The notes under the pieces: generated by a model
Told to the model about the DNA's origin: nothing
What the model saw: the letters and a program-made list of their open reading frames with translations, nothing else
The model's database searches: none
Program-made: the position numbers and the translations under genes
From: Mycobacterium asiaticum
Lineage (GTDB): Bacteria > Actinomycetota > Actinomycetes > Mycobacteriales > Mycobacteriaceae
DNA: 64,000 nucleotides
Assembly (NCBI RefSeq): GCF_001673635.1
Contig: NZ_LZMH01000022.1
Location: 1 to 64,000 of the forward strand
Direction of reading: 5' to 3'
In this document: in pieces, positions 16,261-24,967 of the stretch
Position numbering within the stretch: the stretch's first letter is position 1
Layout of the letters: each line of letters starts with the position of its first letter

Positions 16261-17142
16261 TCAGGCGATCGCGCGCACCGCGCCCATCGCCACAGCGCCC
16301 CAGCTGGGCGGCACCACCAACCGCCCGACCACCACACCGCGGCCCATGGTCAGCTTCATGTCGGGCTGCGCAGGCATCTTCGGCCGCGCCGAAGTGCCCG
16401 AGGAAGTCATGCTCCGCGACGAGCTGATCGCCGAGGCGAAGGCGCTCATCGGGGAGGCGAACTTGCACTGCCGCAGCAGCCTGGCGATCCCGGAGGTGAC
16501 CGCGGCCGACCGGACCGGTCCGGCGAGGCTGCGCAGCGCTTGAGGCACCGCCGGCATCGCGGGCGCCAACATGGCCGGGGTGCCGTCGCCTTCGTCGGAA
16601 CCCATCAGTGCCGGCATGTTGTAGCCCAGCGCGGGCGGCGTCAGCGACGGAAGGGTGGCGGCCGCTGCCGAGGCGGCGGCATAACGGTACATCGCGGCGG
16701 CGTCCTGTGCCCACATCTCGCCGTAGTCGGCTTCCAGGGATGCGATCGCCGGTGTGGACTGGCCGGTCGCGTTGGTGGCACTCAACGCCGCCACGCGGGC
16801 ACGGTTGGCGTCGACGACCGACGGCGCGACGGTGACGGCGAGCGCGTCGTCGAAGGCGCTGGCCGCGGCCCTGGCCTGACTGGCGATCTCTTCCGCCTGG
16901 CTCGCGGTACGGGTGAGCCAGCGCAGATAGGGCCCGGCGGCGTCGGCCATCGCATCAGCAGCGCAACCCTGCCAGCCGTCGGCTGCCAGGGCGGCGATGG
17001 TTGACCGGTAGGCATTCACGGTTCCGTAAAGCTCGTCGGCCAGCCGGTCCCAGGCGTGCGCGGCCTCCAGCATCGACCGGGAGCGGGAACCCGCATACAT
17101 CCGGCCGGAGTTGACCTCCGGTGGCAACGCCCCGAAATCCAT
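16261..17142 (-). CDS. PPE-family protein (PPE-SVP-like), orphan
   Basis: 293 residues. It begins MDFGALPPEVNSGRMYAG, the PPE signature, with the GWQG turn near residue 75, and a helical PPE domain to about residue 180. The C-terminus has GRLVVPPSW, the SVP-type PPW-like motif. PPE proteins pair with PE proteins and are exported by ESX systems. No PE gene is adjacent, so a partner would be encoded elsewhere. The usual PGSGP after MYAG is SRSRS here, which is unusual. A GAGGTG ribosome site precedes the ATG. The 137 nt upstream hold a TTAAC-N5-GTTAA inverted repeat but no gene. Confidence 0.93.
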   Translation of the reverse strand: MDFGALPPEVNSGRMYAGSRSRSMLEAAHAWDRLADELYGTVNAYRSTIAALAADGWQGCAADAMADAAGPYLRWLTRTASQAEEIASQARAAASAFDDALAVTVAPSVVDANRARVAALSATNATGQSTPAIASLEADYGEMWAQDAAAMYRYAAASAAAATLPSLTPPALGYNMPALMGSDEGDGTPAMLAPAMPAVPQALRSLAGPVRSAAVTSGIARLLRQCKFASPMSAFASAISSSRSMTSSGTSARPKMPAQPDMKLTMGRGVVVGRLVVPPSWGAVAMGAVRAIA

Positions 17143-17279
17143 GGTTCACCTCACCGCGCGCACTGGACGCGTTCACCTTTCGTTAACCTTATGTTAAGGC
17201 CCAGTTGAGCAGCTGTTGGTGCAGCCGACGAAATTCACATGGAATTCGAATGACGCCGTTATGTGATTTCCGCGCGGCC

Positions 17280-20200
17280 TCAGGAGTCGGCGCTGCGGCG
17301 CGCGGTTTCGCGGGCGAGCTGTAGCCGGGAGGTGAAGCCGAGTTTGGTGTACATGTGGGTCAGATGCGCCTGGACCGTGCGAGGCGAGATGAACATCCGC
17401 TCGGCGATGTCCTTGTTCGCCAGCCCCTCGCTGACCAGGCGGGCCACGTCGAGCTCGGTCGGGGTCAGCGACGCCCAACCGATGGCGGGCCGCTTCCGTT
17501 CGCCGCGCCGGCGCAGCGCATGGCCGATGGCATCGTCGACGGTAAGTGCCGCGCCGGCATCATAAGACGCCTGAAATTCACTGTCTCCCAATGCTTTCCG
17601 ACATTGCTCGCACGCCGAGTCGTAAGGGGGCTGGTACACGGGAAAGCGCAGCTCGCCGACGCGGGCGCGCTGGGCGTCCGCCGCCCCAAGCAGCCGGGCG
17701 GCCTCGGCGTGGCTGCCGGCGTCCACCGCCAGCCGTGCCAGGACCTCCAGAGCCGCCGGGACGCCGAGCCGGCCCTGATTGTCGACGGCCGTCGTCAGCG
17801 CGCGATGGGCGTCGCGGCGGGCCTGCTCGTTGTCGCCGCGATCCGCGGCGATGTGTGCGCGGACGCTCAGCGCGAGCAGGCGGTGCCAACCTTCGAGCGT
17901 GGTAACCGCCTCGTCGGCCAATTGCTGCGCCTTAGCGAGGTCGCCCTCGACGTGCGCGCACAGGGCGACGGCGCTGGCGGCCACGGTGCCGCGGTGAACA
18001 GCGGGATGGTCCCAGACCTTTGCGCCAATCGCGCTCGCGGCTTCGGCGTCGCCCTCGGCCACGGCCGCAATGGCCAGCACGGTTGCGGCCGCGAGTTCCA
18101 GTATCGCGTCGATTTCGGCCCCGGCGGCCACCGCCGCGTGGCCCGCGTCCCGGGCCGCGGCGACATCCCCGCGGTACACCAGGGCGCAACCCATGCTGAT
18201 CAGGCACAACATGCCACCCAGAATGTTCCCGTCGGTTGTGCAGTCGGCGTGCACGTTGCGGAAGGTGTCCACGGCGCCGTCCAGATCCGCCCGAAACATC
18301 TGGGACATGCCCACACTCCAGCGGCACCAGTGCTCGTTCAGCCAGTCACCGAGCGCACCGGCGACTTCCGCGCCTTCGCGGCCGAGGTCCTCGGACGCGA
18401 CCGGGTCGCCGGCCATGGCAGCGAGGTACGCCTGCCTACCCAGGATCTGACTGAGCCGCCAGTCGTCACCGCTCGCCCGGACCAGATCGATCGCTTCGGT
18501 GAAATACCCTGCCGCCGAATCGAAGTCAAGATTGGCGATGCAACCACATGCGGTCAGAGTGCGTGCTAGCAGCGTGGGGTCCCCGAGCTCGCGTGCGGTA
18601 TCCAGGGCGCGGTGCACCTGCTCGACACTGTCAGTCGCCGCGGTGAAGGAATCCAGCACGGCCTTGTCCGCGATGGCGCGGGCATATATCGCCGGGTCGA
18701 TGACAGCCGGATCGACGTCGGCACGGTTGAGCACCGAATTGAACCACGTCAGGCCCTCGCGCAACCGGCCGCGACCTTGCCACAGCGGTTGCAGTGAGGA
18801 CGCCAGCTGCAACGCCTGTTCACACTCCCCGTTGTCACAGCAATGGGCGAATGCGGCCCGCACGTTGTCGAGATCTGACTCGACGCGGGCGACCCGGTCC
18901 CGAAAGTCGTTGCGTGTAGGGGTATCCAGCGCGGTGGCCAGCGCGGCGTAGTGGTCCCGGTGCCGACGACGCACCGCCGCGGCCTCGCCGGACTCGTTGA
19001 GCCTCTCCAAGCCGTACTCGCGGATCGTTTCCAGCATGCGGTACCGCGCCCGGTCGGCGATGTTGTCGGCCTGCACCAGTGACTTGTCCACCAGCAGGGT
19101 CAGCTGGTCGAGCACCTGATAGCGCTGCACGCCCTCGCCCCCGCACACCGATACAGCGGCGTCGAGGTCGAAACCACCTGCGAATACGGCCAATCGACGA
19201 AAGAGCACGCTCTCCGCTTCGGTGAGCATCGAATGCGACCAGTCCACCGAAGCCCGCAGTGTCTGCTGCCGCCGAACGGCCGTGCGTGCGCCACCGGTGA
19301 GCAGCTGGAAACGGTCCTGCAAGCTGTCCAGGATGTCGGCCGCCGACAACGCCCGCATCCGGGCGGCGGCCAATTCGATGGCGAGCGGCATCCCGTCCAG
19401 CCGCCGGCAGATCTCGGTGACCGCGTCGATATTGCTCTGGGTGATGGCGAACTCGGGCCGAACGTGGCGGGCGCGGTCGGTGAACAACGCGATGGCGTCG
19501 TCGGCCACCCCGAGCGAAGGAACCTGCCAGTTCACCTCGGCCGCGGTGCGCAGCGGTTCGCGACTGGTGGACAGTATCCGCACGGCGGGGCAGCGACCCA
19601 ACAGCGAATCCACCAATGCCGTAACCGCTTCGCGCACATGCTCGCAGTTGTCCAGCACGATCAACGTCGGGTTGTCGGCAATGCGTGCCACGACGGTGTC
19701 GGCGATAGACCGGCCGGGTTGATCGGGCAGGCCCAGGGCTTGGGCGACGGCTCCCTCCACCAGAGCGGGGTCGCTGATCGGAACGAGATCGACATAGTGG
19801 ATCGGGCCGCCGACCCCCTTGGTGAGATGTGTTGCCAGCTCGACGGCCAACCGGGTCTTGCCGACGCCGCCCGCGCCGGTCAGGGTCACCAGCCGGTGCT
19901 CGTTGACGAGCCGCGTAAGCTCCGCGATTTCGGCGCTGCGCCCGACAAAGCTGGTCAACGGTATCGGAAGCGGTTGAGCGGCAGCGCTATCCGATGACCG
20001 CAGCGGCGGGAATTCGACGCGCAGGTCGGGATGGCACAGCTGCACGATGCGCTCGGGCCGGGCCAGGCCACGCAGTTGGTGCGTGCCGAGCTCGGTCAGC
20101 CACGCCCCATCCGGCAGATGATCGACCACGACCTGTTCGGTGGCCGCGGTGAGCACGGTCTGGCCGCCGTGCGCCAGGTCGCGCACCCGGGCGGCCCGAT

Positions 20201-20591
20201 TGATGGTGGGTCCCATGTAGTTGGCACCATCGCGGAGCTGAATTTCGCCGGTGTGCACCCCGATTCGCATCCGCAGCGGAGCCAGCGGTGCCCGCTGCAA
20301 CGCCAGGGCACAGCACGCGGCGTCGCTGGCGCGGGCGAATGCGACGACGAAGCTGTCCCCCTCGCCCTGTTCGACCGGGCGCACCCCGTGGTGGGCGTCC
20401 ACCAGCTCAGCCAGGGTCGCGTCCAGGCGCGCAACTGCCTCGGTCATCTCGGCGGGATGGTTCTGCCACAGCGCAGTGGATCCTTCGATGTCTGCCAGCA
20501 GCAGGGTCACCGTACCGGTCGGCAGTTCGCTCACGCCCAACTCGCTCCAGTTCAGCGGCGCCGTGTCCACGCGGGGATCAGATTCACCCAT
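17280..20591 (-). CDS. Adenylate/guanylate cyclase - ATPase - LuxR regulator
   Basis: About 1103 residues in three parts. Residues about 25-190 are a class III nucleotidyl cyclase domain (LLADIEGSTALW and EGDSFVVAF give the two metal Asp). Next is an STAND/NB-ARC-type ATPase with Walker A GAGGVGKTRLA and helical repeats. The C-terminus is a LuxR HTH (LTPTELDVARLVSEGLANKD). The architecture matches the M. tuberculosis Rv0386/Rv1358/Rv2488c group. It may couple cyclic-nucleotide synthesis or sensing to transcription. Whether the cyclase is active was not judged. I start at ATG 20591; the frame opens at 20627. It is divergent from the serine hydrolase at 20748. Confidence 0.9.
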   Translation of the reverse strand: MGESDPRVDTAPLNWSELGVSELPTGTVTLLLADIEGSTALWQNHPAEMTEAVARLDATLAELVDAHHGVRPVEQGEGDSFVVAFARASDAACCALALQRAPLAPLRMRIGVHTGEIQLRDGANYMGPTINRAARVRDLAHGGQTVLTAATEQVVVDHLPDGAWLTELGTHQLRGLARPERIVQLCHPDLRVEFPPLRSSDSAAAQPLPIPLTSFVGRSAEIAELTRLVNEHRLVTLTGAGGVGKTRLAVELATHLTKGVGGPIHYVDLVPISDPALVEGAVAQALGLPDQPGRSIADTVVARIADNPTLIVLDNCEHVREAVTALVDSLLGRCPAVRILSTSREPLRTAAEVNWQVPSLGVADDAIALFTDRARHVRPEFAITQSNIDAVTEICRRLDGMPLAIELAAARMRALSAADILDSLQDRFQLLTGGARTAVRRQQTLRASVDWSHSMLTEAESVLFRRLAVFAGGFDLDAAVSVCGGEGVQRYQVLDQLTLLVDKSLVQADNIADRARYRMLETIREYGLERLNESGEAAAVRRRHRDHYAALATALDTPTRNDFRDRVARVESDLDNVRAAFAHCCDNGECEQALQLASSLQPLWQGRGRLREGLTWFNSVLNRADVDPAVIDPAIYARAIADKAVLDSFTAATDSVEQVHRALDTARELGDPTLLARTLTACGCIANLDFDSAAGYFTEAIDLVRASGDDWRLSQILGRQAYLAAMAGDPVASEDLGREGAEVAGALGDWLNEHWCRWSVGMSQMFRADLDGAVDTFRNVHADCTTDGNILGGMLCLISMGCALVYRGDVAAARDAGHAAVAAGAEIDAILELAAATVLAIAAVAEGDAEAASAIGAKVWDHPAVHRGTVAASAVALCAHVEGDLAKAQQLADEAVTTLEGWHRLLALSVRAHIAADRGDNEQARRDAHRALTTAVDNQGRLGVPAALEVLARLAVDAGSHAEAARLLGAADAQRARVGELRFPVYQPPYDSACEQCRKALGDSEFQASYDAGAALTVDDAIGHALRRRGERKRPAIGWASLTPTELDVARLVSEGLANKDIAERMFISPRTVQAHLTHMYTKLGFTSRLQLARETARRSADS

Positions 20592-20747
20592 GCTAGCCAG
20601 CCTGCGGCGCGTCGTGGCCCGCAACATCGGCGGATATGCGTAGAAAAATCACCCGCTCACCGCGGCGGCGATTTACGCGATCCGGCCAATGCGCCGCGGG
20701 CGGCGCGGACCGCATATTTGCAGAACCGACCACAGAGGAGATCAACC

Positions 20748-21962
20748 ATGACCAGACAAATCTGCGATACCGCAGTCGACGCCGTCATCGCCGGACACTA
20801 CGACCCGCGCTTCGCCGACCTGGCGGCAGGCCTGGCCGACGAGCTGTCCACCGGCGGGGAACTCGGCGCCGCCATTGCGGTCGACCTCGACGGCGAGACG
20901 GTGGTCGACATCTGGGGCGGCTACGTCGACCGCACCAAGACCAGGCAATGGAACGCCGACACCATCGTCAACGTCTTCTCCAGCACCAAGAACGTCACCG
21001 CGCTGGCGGCGCTGCTGCTCATCGACCGCGGTGATCTCGACCCCTACGCGCCCGTCGCCCGTTATTGGCCGGAGTTCGCCGCGAACGGCAAGGAGGGCAT
21101 CGAGGTCCGCCACGTGCTGAGCCACACCTCGGGGGTGTCTGGTTGGGAGCTGCCGTTCACCATCGAAGAGGTTTACGACTGGGAGAAAGCCACCGCCCAT
21201 CTCGCCGCGCAGGCGCCGTGGTGGCAGCCCGGCACCGCATCCGGCTACCACGCGGTGAACATCGGCCACCTGGTCGGTGAGATCGTCCGCCGCATCACCG
21301 GCAGGACGCTCAAGGAGTTCGTGCGGGAGGAGATCGCCACCCCGTTGAGCGCCGACATCCAGATCGGCGCCCGCCCCGAGGATGACAGCCGTATCGCCGA
21401 ATTGATCCCGCCACCACCGCTGGACATCCCATTGGACGCCGTGCCCGAGGACCACCCGATGCGTAAGACCTTCGGCATGCTGGCACCGACCGGTGAGGCC
21501 GCGCTGCTGGCGCAGAGCACGGAGTGGCGGCGCGCAGACATCGGTGCGGCCAACGGCCACGGCAATGCCCGTGCCCTGGTGCGAGCACTGTCTCCGATTT
21601 CGCTGGGCGGCAGGGTCAATGGGCGGCAGTTCCTGAGCCCGGACACGGTCGATCTGATCTTCACCGAGCAGGCCAACGGCATCGATCTGGTGCTGGGTAT
21701 GCCGGCGCGCTGGGGTATCGGATTTGCGTTGCCCAAAGTGGAGGCGGTGCCGGATATTCCGGCGGGACGGATCTGCTACTGGGGTGGCTGGGGTGGGTCC
21801 ACGGTGGTCATGGATCTCGACCGGCGGGTGACCTTTGCTTATGTGATGAACAAGATGGGCCAGGTCACCTCGGCCGGATCGGATCGAACCCAGAGGTATA
21901 GCCGGCTGATCTATCAAGCTCTGGAGCGGATCTGTCCAACCGGACCAACCCCAGGATCGTGA
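20748..21962 (+). CDS. Serine hydrolase, beta-lactamase class C / EstB-like esterase
   Basis: About 404 residues. The SxxK nucleophile motif is FSSTKN, with the HTSGVSGW stretch and GYHAVNIGHLVGEIV taking the place of the YxN region, as in mycobacterial LipL/EstB-type esterases. No signal peptide is seen. ATG 20748 follows GAGGAG; the frame is open further upstream, but that part lies inside the cyclase-LuxR gene on the other strand. The 3' end overlaps the convergent MFS gene by about 98 bp, which could give antisense transcripts. Confidence 0.88.
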   Translation: MTRQICDTAVDAVIAGHYDPRFADLAAGLADELSTGGELGAAIAVDLDGETVVDIWGGYVDRTKTRQWNADTIVNVFSSTKNVTALAALLLIDRGDLDPYAPVARYWPEFAANGKEGIEVRHVLSHTSGVSGWELPFTIEEVYDWEKATAHLAAQAPWWQPGTASGYHAVNIGHLVGEIVRRITGRTLKEFVREEIATPLSADIQIGARPEDDSRIAELIPPPPLDIPLDAVPEDHPMRKTFGMLAPTGEAALLAQSTEWRRADIGAANGHGNARALVRALSPISLGGRVNGRQFLSPDTVDLIFTEQANGIDLVLGMPARWGIGFALPKVEAVPDIPAGRICYWGGWGGSTVVMDLDRRVTFAYVMNKMGQVTSAGSDRTQRYSRLIYQALERICPTGPTPGS

Positions 21963-23139
21963 CTATGCCCAGCAATATCAAAGCGGCCCAGACCATTTCG
22001 TCAGCGTTCCATCCGTGTGCCACGTCCATCAGGGCGCCGAGCGCGAGGTTGCCCGCCAAGATTCCCACCCCCACGATCGTGCTGTAGAACCCGTAATGCG
22101 TTGCGACCAGTCTGTCCCGCGACAGGGTCATCACGGTGCGCATTTCGAAGGGAAACAACGCGGCCGAGGCGATCGCGAGCAAGCCGGCTGAGAGCAGCAG
22201 TGCCGTCACCCCGGCGGCCGTGCCGAACCGCTGAGCGTTCGGCACCACGACGAGCGGCACGAAGGACGCCGCCAGGATTGCCGCGCCGACAACCAGGCTG
22301 CGGGCAGGCTCCCAGCGCTCGGCGAACCATGCGGTGATACGCAGTTGGCCGGCGATCGCGACCAGCCCCGAAACCGCGAACACCGCTGCCACGACCAGTG
22401 CTTGGCGCCCCGGCACCAAGAGCGACGCCTGCATCGGAAGCGCCAGATAGACCTGGAATGACAGGACGTAGGCGCCGGACATTGCAGCGGCGAAGGCGAG
22501 GAACCGCCGATTGCGGACCACCGTGCGCCAATCGTGTAGGACCGAGCCTCGTTCGGCACTGGGCTCGACCGTGCGCTGAGGTAGCGCTCGTAGCTGCGCC
22601 ACCGTCAGCACGGCGAACACCGTCGCCGCGGTCAACACGGTCGCTCGGAAATCCACTGTCAGCAAGGCCAATCCCGCCAGCGGACCGAGCAGGATTCCCG
22701 CCTGGTAGAAGACGTTGAACGTCGCGAATGCGTCGACCTTGCGCTCACCGGAGTCGGCGGCGAGGTAGGCGCGCACCGCGGGATTGAACAGCGCCCCGGC
22801 GAAACCCGTGGCGGCCGCCGCGATCACTAGGCTGGGCAGGGATTGCGCGACGGACAGCAGAGCGAACCCACCGGTGCGCAGCAGGCATCCAGCGACGATC
22901 AACGGCTTGTACCCGAACCGGTCGGCGAGCGTACCGCCCACGAAGAACATGCCCTGCTGGGAGAAGTTGCGTACGCCCAGCACCAGACCGACGGCCCACG
23001 CCGCCAGCCCGAGGGGACCGAAAAGGTAGTCGGCCAGATACGGCATCAACAGGTAGAAGCCGAAATTGATGCCGAACTGGTTGACCATCAGCACCCGGGT
23101 GGGTCGATTGAAGCTGTGAAACTGCCCCAGCAATCCCAT
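21865..23139 (-). CDS. MFS transporter (Rv0849-like)
   Basis: About 424 residues and 10-12 hydrophobic segments, starting [38 protein letters not shown]. The DRFGYKPL loop is the MFS signature between helices 2 and 3. ATG 23139 shares one base with the cysK2 stop (TGATG). In M. tuberculosis an MFS gene (Rv0849) follows cysK2 in the RicR-controlled lpqS operon, and the arrangement here is the same. It probably exports a small molecule under copper stress; the substrate is unknown. Confidence 0.88.
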   Translation of the reverse strand: MGLLGQFHSFNRPTRVLMVNQFGINFGFYLLMPYLADYLFGPLGLAAWAVGLVLGVRNFSQQGMFFVGGTLADRFGYKPLIVAGCLLRTGGFALLSVAQSLPSLVIAAAATGFAGALFNPAVRAYLAADSGERKVDAFATFNVFYQAGILLGPLAGLALLTVDFRATVLTAATVFAVLTVAQLRALPQRTVEPSAERGSVLHDWRTVVRNRRFLAFAAAMSGAYVLSFQVYLALPMQASLLVPGRQALVVAAVFAVSGLVAIAGQLRITAWFAERWEPARSLVVGAAILAASFVPLVVVPNAQRFGTAAGVTALLLSAGLLAIASAALFPFEMRTVMTLSRDRLVATHYGFYSTIVGVGILAGNLALGALMDVAHGWNADEMVWAALILLGIVTILGLVRLDRSAPELDRSAGYTSGFDPIRPR

Positions 23140-24314
23140 CACGCCACCGCCCGAACCGGGTTGACCACCGTGGTGGTACGCGTCCAACGGCTCACCACGG
23201 CGTCCGCCGGCGAGGCGATGTAGTCGGGGTCGGTGGCCGGGCGCCCGCCCAGTATCCCGCGGTCCGCGCAGTACTCATCGTTGTAGACGGTGTCGAAATA
23301 CCGTTGCGGGCCATCCGGGAAGACCGCGGCGATCGTCGCGTCGGGCGACAGCGTGCGCGCGGCCCAGCCGGCGACCAGCGCGACCGCCCCGACGCTCCAC
23401 CCGCCGCTGGCGAAGTGGGTGGCCGCCATGTTGCGCGCGGCCCACACCGCCTCGGCCGGAGCAACCCAGTGCACCTCGTTGAATGCGCCGTAGTCGACGT
23501 TGTCGGGATAGATGCTCGAACCCAATCCACGCATCACGCGGTTGGCTGCGGGCTGACCGAAGATGGTGGACCCGATGGTGTCCACGCCGATCAACCACAA
23601 GTTGGGGTTGAACTCCCGCAAGACCCGGGCCACCCCGGCCGAATGGCCGCCGGTGCCCACCGAGCACACCAGGACATCGACACGGCCGAGCTGAGACACC
23701 AACTCCAGGGCCAAGGTTCGGTAGCCGTCCACATTGTCGGGGTTGCTGTACTGGTTGGGGTTCCACGCGGCGGACTCGGTGGCGAGCAGCTCGCTGACCC
23801 GGTCCTTGCGGGCCTGCTGCCAGCCGCCGACCGGATGCGGCTCGGTGACCATGTCGACCCGGGCACCGTAGGCGGTCAGCATCCGCGCGATGATCGGCTC
23901 CAGACCCGGGTCGGTCACCAGGGTGACCGGATGCCGATACACGTTGCCGGCCAGCGCCAGACCCAATCCCAATGTGCCGCTGGTTGACTCGATGATTGTG
24001 CCGCCCGGTGCCAGGTCGCCGCGTGCGCGGGCACGTTCCACCATGTGCAGCGCGGGGCGATCCTTCATGCCGCCGGGGTTGAATCCCTCCAGCTTGGCCC
24101 AGAATCCGTGGCCGGTAGCGCCGACCGGGCTGGTCGCTCCGGAGACCCACAGGACCGGGGTGTTGCCAACCATGTTGGCAGGCTGATGATTCCGGGCCGG
24201 GACTGGGCGAGATCTTTGGGGAACAGGCCGGTACCGGTCGCGGTTAGGTCGAATCGCGGTGAGGTGAGCACGGTTGGAAACGCGCAGGTCTTCAACGTTC
24301 AGTAGAAAGTTCAT
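23139..24314 (-). CDS. cysK2: CysK2-like PLP-dependent cysteine/S-sulfocysteine synthase
   Basis: 391 residues, fold-type II PLP enzyme. [10 protein letters not shown] holds the Schiff-base lysine, [11 protein letters not shown] binds the substrate carboxylate, and GTGGHSAG binds the cofactor phosphate. The order mmcO - lpqS - cysK2 - MFS is that of M. tuberculosis Rv0846c-Rv0849, where CysK2 makes S-sulfocysteine from O-phosphoserine and thiosulfate. The start at 24314 lacks a strong ribosome site, and the first 40 residues before [11 protein letters not shown] are poorly conserved in my memory. The 106 nt upstream separate it from lpqS in the same operon. Confidence 0.88.
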   Translation of the reverse strand: MNFLLNVEDLRVSNRAHLTAIRPNRDRYRPVPQRSRPVPARNHQPANMVGNTPVLWVSGATSPVGATGHGFWAKLEGFNPGGMKDRPALHMVERARARGDLAPGGTIIESTSGTLGLGLALAGNVYRHPVTLVTDPGLEPIIARMLTAYGARVDMVTEPHPVGGWQQARKDRVSELLATESAAWNPNQYSNPDNVDGYRTLALELVSQLGRVDVLVCSVGTGGHSAGVARVLREFNPNLWLIGVDTIGSTIFGQPAANRVMRGLGSSIYPDNVDYGAFNEVHWVAPAEAVWAARNMAATHFASGGWSVGAVALVAGWAARTLSPDATIAAVFPDGPQRYFDTVYNDEYCADRGILGGRPATDPDYIASPADAVVSRWTRTTTVVNPVRAVA

Positions 24315-24420
24315 TGGTTCCGTCGCTTCTGCATCGGTGCCGGCAACGAGTGCGCGGCATGGCTGGGGTCAGCGGTCACCGGCCACGGCGGCATTGCCGC
24401 CACGGCGTGGCGCTGACCAC

Positions 24421-24822
24421 TCAGCGACGAGCCAGGCAGTAGCGGGTCAGCAAGTCCTGTCCGCAGGTGGAGGAATCCAGCGCCCGGGGCGGCGCGCGTC
24501 CCGTCGACTCCGCCGGGTGAGCGTGCGCGGCCACGAGACCCGCAACCGGCACTACCGACGCAGGGGTGAATATTGTTGCATTCGAACGTGATAGCGGAAC
24601 GGCCACCATGTCCAGTTGGCACGGCGGTGTCGAGTTGTCGGAGAAGTGCGCGTGATCGGCGTTGACCGTGAACTCACCGCCTACCGCGGCCGCCAACGGA
24701 TGCGGGGTATGCGGCGCGCCGTGCTGAACATGCGGCAACCAGCACTGGACGACCACCACCGCCACCAACCAGGAAACGGCGGCAAGAACCACCATTCGCA
24801 TCGATCGGCGACGCAGGTTCAT
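24421..24822 (-). CDS. lpqS: LpqS-type copper-responsive secreted/membrane protein
   Basis: About 133 residues. An N-terminal hydrophobic segment (MRMVVLAAVSWLVAVVVV) ends in QCWLPHVQHG, followed by a His-rich stretch and conserved DHAHFSDNSTPPC; the C-terminus is GQDLLTRYCLARR. This is the LpqS pattern, a RicR-regulon protein proposed to bind copper outside the membrane. ATG 24822 lies 12 bp from the RicR box; GTG 24831 is an alternative. It heads the lpqS-cysK2-MFS operon and is divergent from mmcO. Confidence 0.85.
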   Translation of the reverse strand: MNLRRRSMRMVVLAAVSWLVAVVVVQCWLPHVQHGAPHTPHPLAAAVGGEFTVNADHAHFSDNSTPPCQLDMVAVPLSRSNATIFTPASVVPVAGLVAAHAHPAESTGRAPPRALDSSTCGQDLLTRYCLARR

Positions 24823-24833
24823 GCCGGACACTG

Positions 24834-24852
24834 TATACCCCCTATGGGTATA
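24834..24852. promoter_or_regulatory. RicR box (copper-responsive operator)
   Basis: Perfect palindrome TATACCC-CCTAT-GGGTATA, matching the TACCC-N5-GGGTA core of RicR/CsoR boxes found upstream of the M. tuberculosis RicR regulon. TATAGT on the plus strand and TATACA on the minus strand overlap its edges as -10-like elements, so one box can repress both lpqS (start 24822) and mmcO (start 24968) until Cu(I) releases the repressor. Confidence 0.9.
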
Positions 24853-24967
24853 GTGTAAAGGGTGTTCCGGCGGAGCCGTCCCCGCCGTTCGGGTTGCGGT
24901 ATGCTGCCGCGCTGAGCAGGGTGGAAGGCGTTTGGTTCGACGAATCGACGTAGACGAGGAGCAGTCC

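Noticed and set aside
20031..20747. N-terminal extension of the serine hydrolase
   Set aside because: It lies inside the cyclase-LuxR gene on the other strand; ATG 20748 has its own ribosome site.
24380..24400. GGCGGCA-T-TGCCGCC palindrome between lpqS and cysK2
   Set aside because: Short GC-rich palindrome inside an operon; not distinctive enough to claim a role.
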